Shown piece by piece: positions 7,470 through 9,393 of a stretch of DNA of 9,393 nt; the stretch's first letter is position 1, and every line of letters begins with the position of its first letter. The notes beneath the pieces were generated by a model. That model searched no databases. It saw only the letters and a program-made list of their open reading frames with translations, and was not told the DNA's origin. Location of the stretch: assembly GCA_900553285.1 (NCBI GenBank), contig USCX01000053.1, positions 1 to 9,393 on the forward strand, given 5' to 3'. The position numbers and the translations under genes were made by a program. The stretch comes from an uncultured Prevotella sp. (GTDB taxonomy: Bacteria > Bacteroidota > Bacteroidia > Bacteroidales > Bacteroidaceae).

Positions 7470-8288
7470 ATGAGTTTTAAAATCGTTGTGGACAGCTGCT
7501 GTGACCTCAGCCCCCAGATGCTTCAGGACCCCTGCTTTGTCAAGGTCCCCCTGACCATCCGGGTGGAGGATAGCACCTTTGTGGACGACGAGACCTTTGA
7601 CCAGGCCGATCTGCTGTGGTGCATGCGCCAGAGCGAACAATCCCCCTCCACCTCCTGTCCCGCTCCCCAGGCATATCTGGATGCCTACCAGGGCGCGGAG
7701 GATGTGTATGTGGTCACCCTGTCCGCCCTGCTCAGCGGCTCCCACAACAGCGCGGTCCAGGCCCGGGTCCTGCTGGAAGAGGAGGAACCGGAACTTCACA
7801 TTGTATGGAACGAACAGCTTGGAGAAATCCATGCCATGCTGATGGGTGAGGTTCAGATCGAGATATTAAAGCATCTGATCTGGGAGCGTTTCCATGTAGC
7901 AGTAGAGTTTGGCACAGGAAATATCGTATATAAAGAAACAATCGCAGAGCCGGTAGAAGGTGTAGGCCATTTTGAACCGCTGCGTCATTATGCAGAAGTA
8001 CATCTGCTTCTGGAACCGGGAGAGCCGGGGAGCGGTCTGCAGTTTTTTACTGCATGCAGTGAGGACGTGCTGGACCGTAACTGGCAGCGTCTGATCCTGA
8101 CTCATCTGGAAGAAAGGGAGCACCCGGGAGTACTGACCGGTTCTCCAATTACAGATATGCAGATTACACTGATTACAGGACGCGCCCATCTGAAACACAC
8201 AGAGGGTGGCGATTTCCGGCAGGCAACGTACAGGGCTGTGCGTCAGGGATTAAAGAAAGCAAAAAGTGTACTGCTTGAGGGATATTGA
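7470..8288 (+). CDS. Chimeric frame: DegV-family N-terminus fused to EF-G/TetM-like domains III-IV, ended by frameshift
   Basis: Residues 1 to about 108 are the first third of a DegV protein, a fatty-acid-binding subunit that delivers acyl chains to fatty-acid kinase. They show FKIVVDSCCDL, STSCPAPQAYLDAY and the ligand-loop motif TLSALLSGSHNSA. The rest of DegV is absent. From about residue 100 the frame becomes a ribosomal-protection/EF-G-like protein: LHIVWNEQLGEIH, LMGEVQIEILKHLIWERFHV, then domain IV with GSPITDMQITLITGRAH and the RAVRQGLKKAKSVLLE helix. The GTPase domain and domain II of that factor are missing. The stop at 8286 falls in the conserved LLEPY segment and the following frame carries on with domain V, so this is not a natural end. 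The switch lies at a stretch (LLEEEEPELHI) plausible in both families, pointing to a join by local identity. A functional product is unlikely. Confidence 0.8.
   Translation: MSFKIVVDSCCDLSPQMLQDPCFVKVPLTIRVEDSTFVDDETFDQADLLWCMRQSEQSPSTSCPAPQAYLDAYQGAEDVYVVTLSALLSGSHNSAVQARVLLEEEEPELHIVWNEQLGEIHAMLMGEVQIEILKHLIWERFHVAVEFGTGNIVYKETIAEPVEGVGHFEPLRHYAEVHLLLEPGEPGSGLQFFTACSEDVLDRNWQRLILTHLEEREHPGVLTGSPITDMQITLITGRAHLKHTEGGDFRQATYRAVRQGLKKAKSVLLEGY
7770..7810. other. Probable chimeric join, degV to EF-G/TetM-like gene
   Basis: DegV similarity stops here and EF-G-like similarity starts within the same frame. Codon style moves from GC-rich (CTG, GTC, GCC) to more AT-rich (GTA, GAA, ATA, AGA). No mobile-element end or direct repeat was seen at the point. 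Confidence 0.7.
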
Positions 8289-9351
8289 ACTTGAGATTCC
8301 GGGGGATATGATAGGGCGTGCCATGACTGACATTCAGAAAATGAATGGAACTTTCCAGCAGCCGGAAGCAGATGAGGATGATATGATGGTTCTGAAAGGC
8401 AGTGCACCTGTATCAATGATGCGAGATTATCAGACACAGGTAACCTCCTATACAAAGGGACGGGGCAGATTATTCTGTTCATTGAAGGGCTATGCCCCAT
8501 GTCAGAATCAGGATGAAATTGTAGAGGAGATTGGATATGATTCCGAACGTGATCTGGACAATCCCACAGGTTCTGTATTCTGTGCTCATGGAGCAGGATT
8601 TGTGGTGCCATGGTATGAAGTAGAGGATTATATGCACTTAGAAGGGATTGACGAGTCTGAACTGGGGAATACCATACCGGATAGTGAAGAAAGTATAGCA
8701 GGAAACAGGAATAGTAACAATCAGACAGATTCAGGTTATCGTCCACCCAGGAATGCCGGTGTAGGAAGCTATGAGGATGAAGAAGAACTGAAAGCAATTT
8801 TTGAGCGCACATTCGGACCGGTCAAGCGTTACAAAGAACCACAGTTTAAGAGAACATTTTCTGCAAAATCTGACAGCGGCAGCTATTACCGCAACAGTTC
8901 TTCTGCTAAGAAGAAAGAAAAAGAATATCTCCTTGTAGATGGCTATAACATCATCTATGCCTGGGAAGATTTAAAAGAGCTGGCAGATGCAAACCTCCAT
9001 GCAGCTCAGACAAAACTGATGGATATTCTGAGCAACTATCAGGGCTTTAAGAAGTGCGTGCTCATCCTTGTGTTTGATGCCTACCGTGTGCCGGGCAGCC
9101 CCGGCAGCATAGAGCAGTACCACAATATCCATGTGGTCTACACCCGGGAAGCCGAGACCGCCGATATGTTCATCGAGCGTGTCACCCATGAGATCGGCAA
9201 GGGCCGCCGCGTCCGCGTGGCCACCTCCGATGGCATGGAACAGGTCATCATTCTGGGCCATGGTGCCCTCCGTGTCTCTGCCCGCATGTTCCATGAAGAG
9301 GTGCAGGAGGCGGAGAAGGAGATCCGGAGGTATTTGCAGGGGGAAGGGTAA
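8266..9351 (+). CDS. Frameshifted remainder of the ribosomal-protection GTPase: EF-G domain V, linker and NYN (Rae1/YacP-like) RNase domain
   Basis: The first start-like codon is GTG at 8266, but true homology begins at about 8287 (ELEIPGDMIGRAMTDI), so this is the continuation of the preceding gene in another frame, not a separate gene. Residues about 8-125 are EF-G/TetM-like domain V, including SYTKGRGRLFCSLKGY and NPTGSVFCAHGAGFVVPWYEVEDY. A Ser/Asn/Glu-rich linker follows (about 126-170), then ELKAIFERTFGPVKRYKEPQF, another low-complexity piece, and an NYN domain (about 220-355). That domain matches B. subtilis Rae1 (YacP) at the acidic positions: Asp225 in LLVDGYN, Asp271 in LVFDAY, Glu297 and Asp300 in EAETAD, and Asp322 in ATSDG, then GHGALRVSAR. 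Rae1 cleaves mRNA in the ribosomal A site, so fusion to an A-site-binding GTPase makes mechanistic sense (inference). Such proteins are often labelled tetracycline resistance; resistance is not shown here. Composition becomes more GC-rich after about 9040. Confidence 0.82.
   Translation: MYCLRDIELEIPGDMIGRAMTDIQKMNGTFQQPEADEDDMMVLKGSAPVSMMRDYQTQVTSYTKGRGRLFCSLKGYAPCQNQDEIVEEIGYDSERDLDNPTGSVFCAHGAGFVVPWYEVEDYMHLEGIDESELGNTIPDSEESIAGNRNSNNQTDSGYRPPRNAGVGSYEDEEELKAIFERTFGPVKRYKEPQFKRTFSAKSDSGSYYRNSSSAKKKEKEYLLVDGYNIIYAWEDLKELADANLHAAQTKLMDILSNYQGFKKCVLILVFDAYRVPGSPGSIEQYHNIHVVYTREAETADMFIERVTHEIGKGRRVRVATSDGMEQVIILGHGALRVSARMFHEEVQEAEKEIRRYLQGEG
9025..9095. other. Possible third seam, inside the NYN domain
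   Basis: Upstream codons favour A/T endings (GCA, AAA, CTT, GTA); downstream they are mostly GCC, GTG, CGC, ATC and GAG, and the gene is followed by an Oscillospiraceae-type repeat. The reading frame and NYN homology are continuous, so this rests on composition only. Confidence 0.45.
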
Positions 9352-9393
9352 CATCCTCGCCCTCTCAGTCAAAGCCTGCGGCTTTGCCAGCTC
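9352..9393. repeat. Start of an Oscillospiraceae-type intergenic palindromic repeat, cut by the window edge
   Basis: The pattern CCCTCTCAGTC, then AAAGCC-TGC-GGCTTT (stem-loop, 9371-9385), then GCCAGCTC resembles abundant intergenic repeats I recall from Faecalibacterium and related genomes, which usually go on with a run of C. The family assignment is from memory; the hairpin is seen directly. Confidence 0.55.

Noticed and set aside
7470..8288. A novel lipid-sensing translation factor (DegV plus EF-G)
   Set aside because: Both partners are truncated at the seam, the codon style changes there, and the frame is broken soon after; a chimeric join explains all three.
7470..9351. A tetracycline-resistance determinant
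   Set aside because: The GTPase domain and domain II are absent, the gene is frameshifted and joined to DegV, and NYN-fused relatives are not known to me to confer resistance.

Overview
The window reads as a mosaic of at least three kinds of gut bacterial DNA, not as one continuous genomic locus. Positions 1 to about 7080 look like a GC-rich member of the Bacteroidales, probably Prevotellaceae-like. The evidence is the Bacteroidales-type TrmD N-terminus, TAnnTTTG -7 promoter boxes with no clear Shine-Dalgarno sites, and a multidomain GH2 glycosidase. From about 7080 the coding sequence switches to Firmicutes style. About 7080-7790 is Oscillospiraceae-like (end of trmD, start of a DegV protein). 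About 7790-9040 is less GC-rich and Lachnospiraceae-like (EF-G/TetM-like ribosomal factor). About 9040-9393 is GC-rich again and ends in a repeat resembling those of Faecalibacterium and its relatives.

Layout of the Bacteroidales part: a GH2 beta-galactosidase-type gene lacks its N-terminus and ends at a strong intrinsic terminator (2-3061). A gene-free stretch of about 500 bases follows, carrying a degenerate 21-base tandem repeat and a perfect 16-bp hairpin. Next come dapA (lysine and cell-wall precursor synthesis) and ligA (NAD-dependent DNA ligase), both on the minus strand. A divergent promoter region then leads to trmD on the plus strand. These last three are housekeeping genes sharing a locus, not a pathway.

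Layout of the Firmicutes part: the trmD frame stays open across the taxonomic switch and gives a hybrid protein. After a sigma-70-like promoter comes the N-terminal third of a DegV fatty-acid-binding protein, which runs in frame into domains III-IV of an EF-G/TetM-like ribosomal GTPase. A frameshift at about 8280-8287 interrupts that protein. The next frame continues with domain V, a low-complexity linker and a complete NYN (YacP/Rae1-like) RNase domain.

The most biologically interesting element is the ribosomal-protection-type GTPase joined to a Rae1-like nuclease, an architecture I recall from Firmicutes. The DegV fusion, the hybrid trmD and probably the last seam sit in conserved coding sequence where local similarity could join unrelated reads. 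They are best treated as assembly chimeras until shown otherwise. I found no CRISPR array, tRNA, rRNA, insertion sequence or convincing new defence system.
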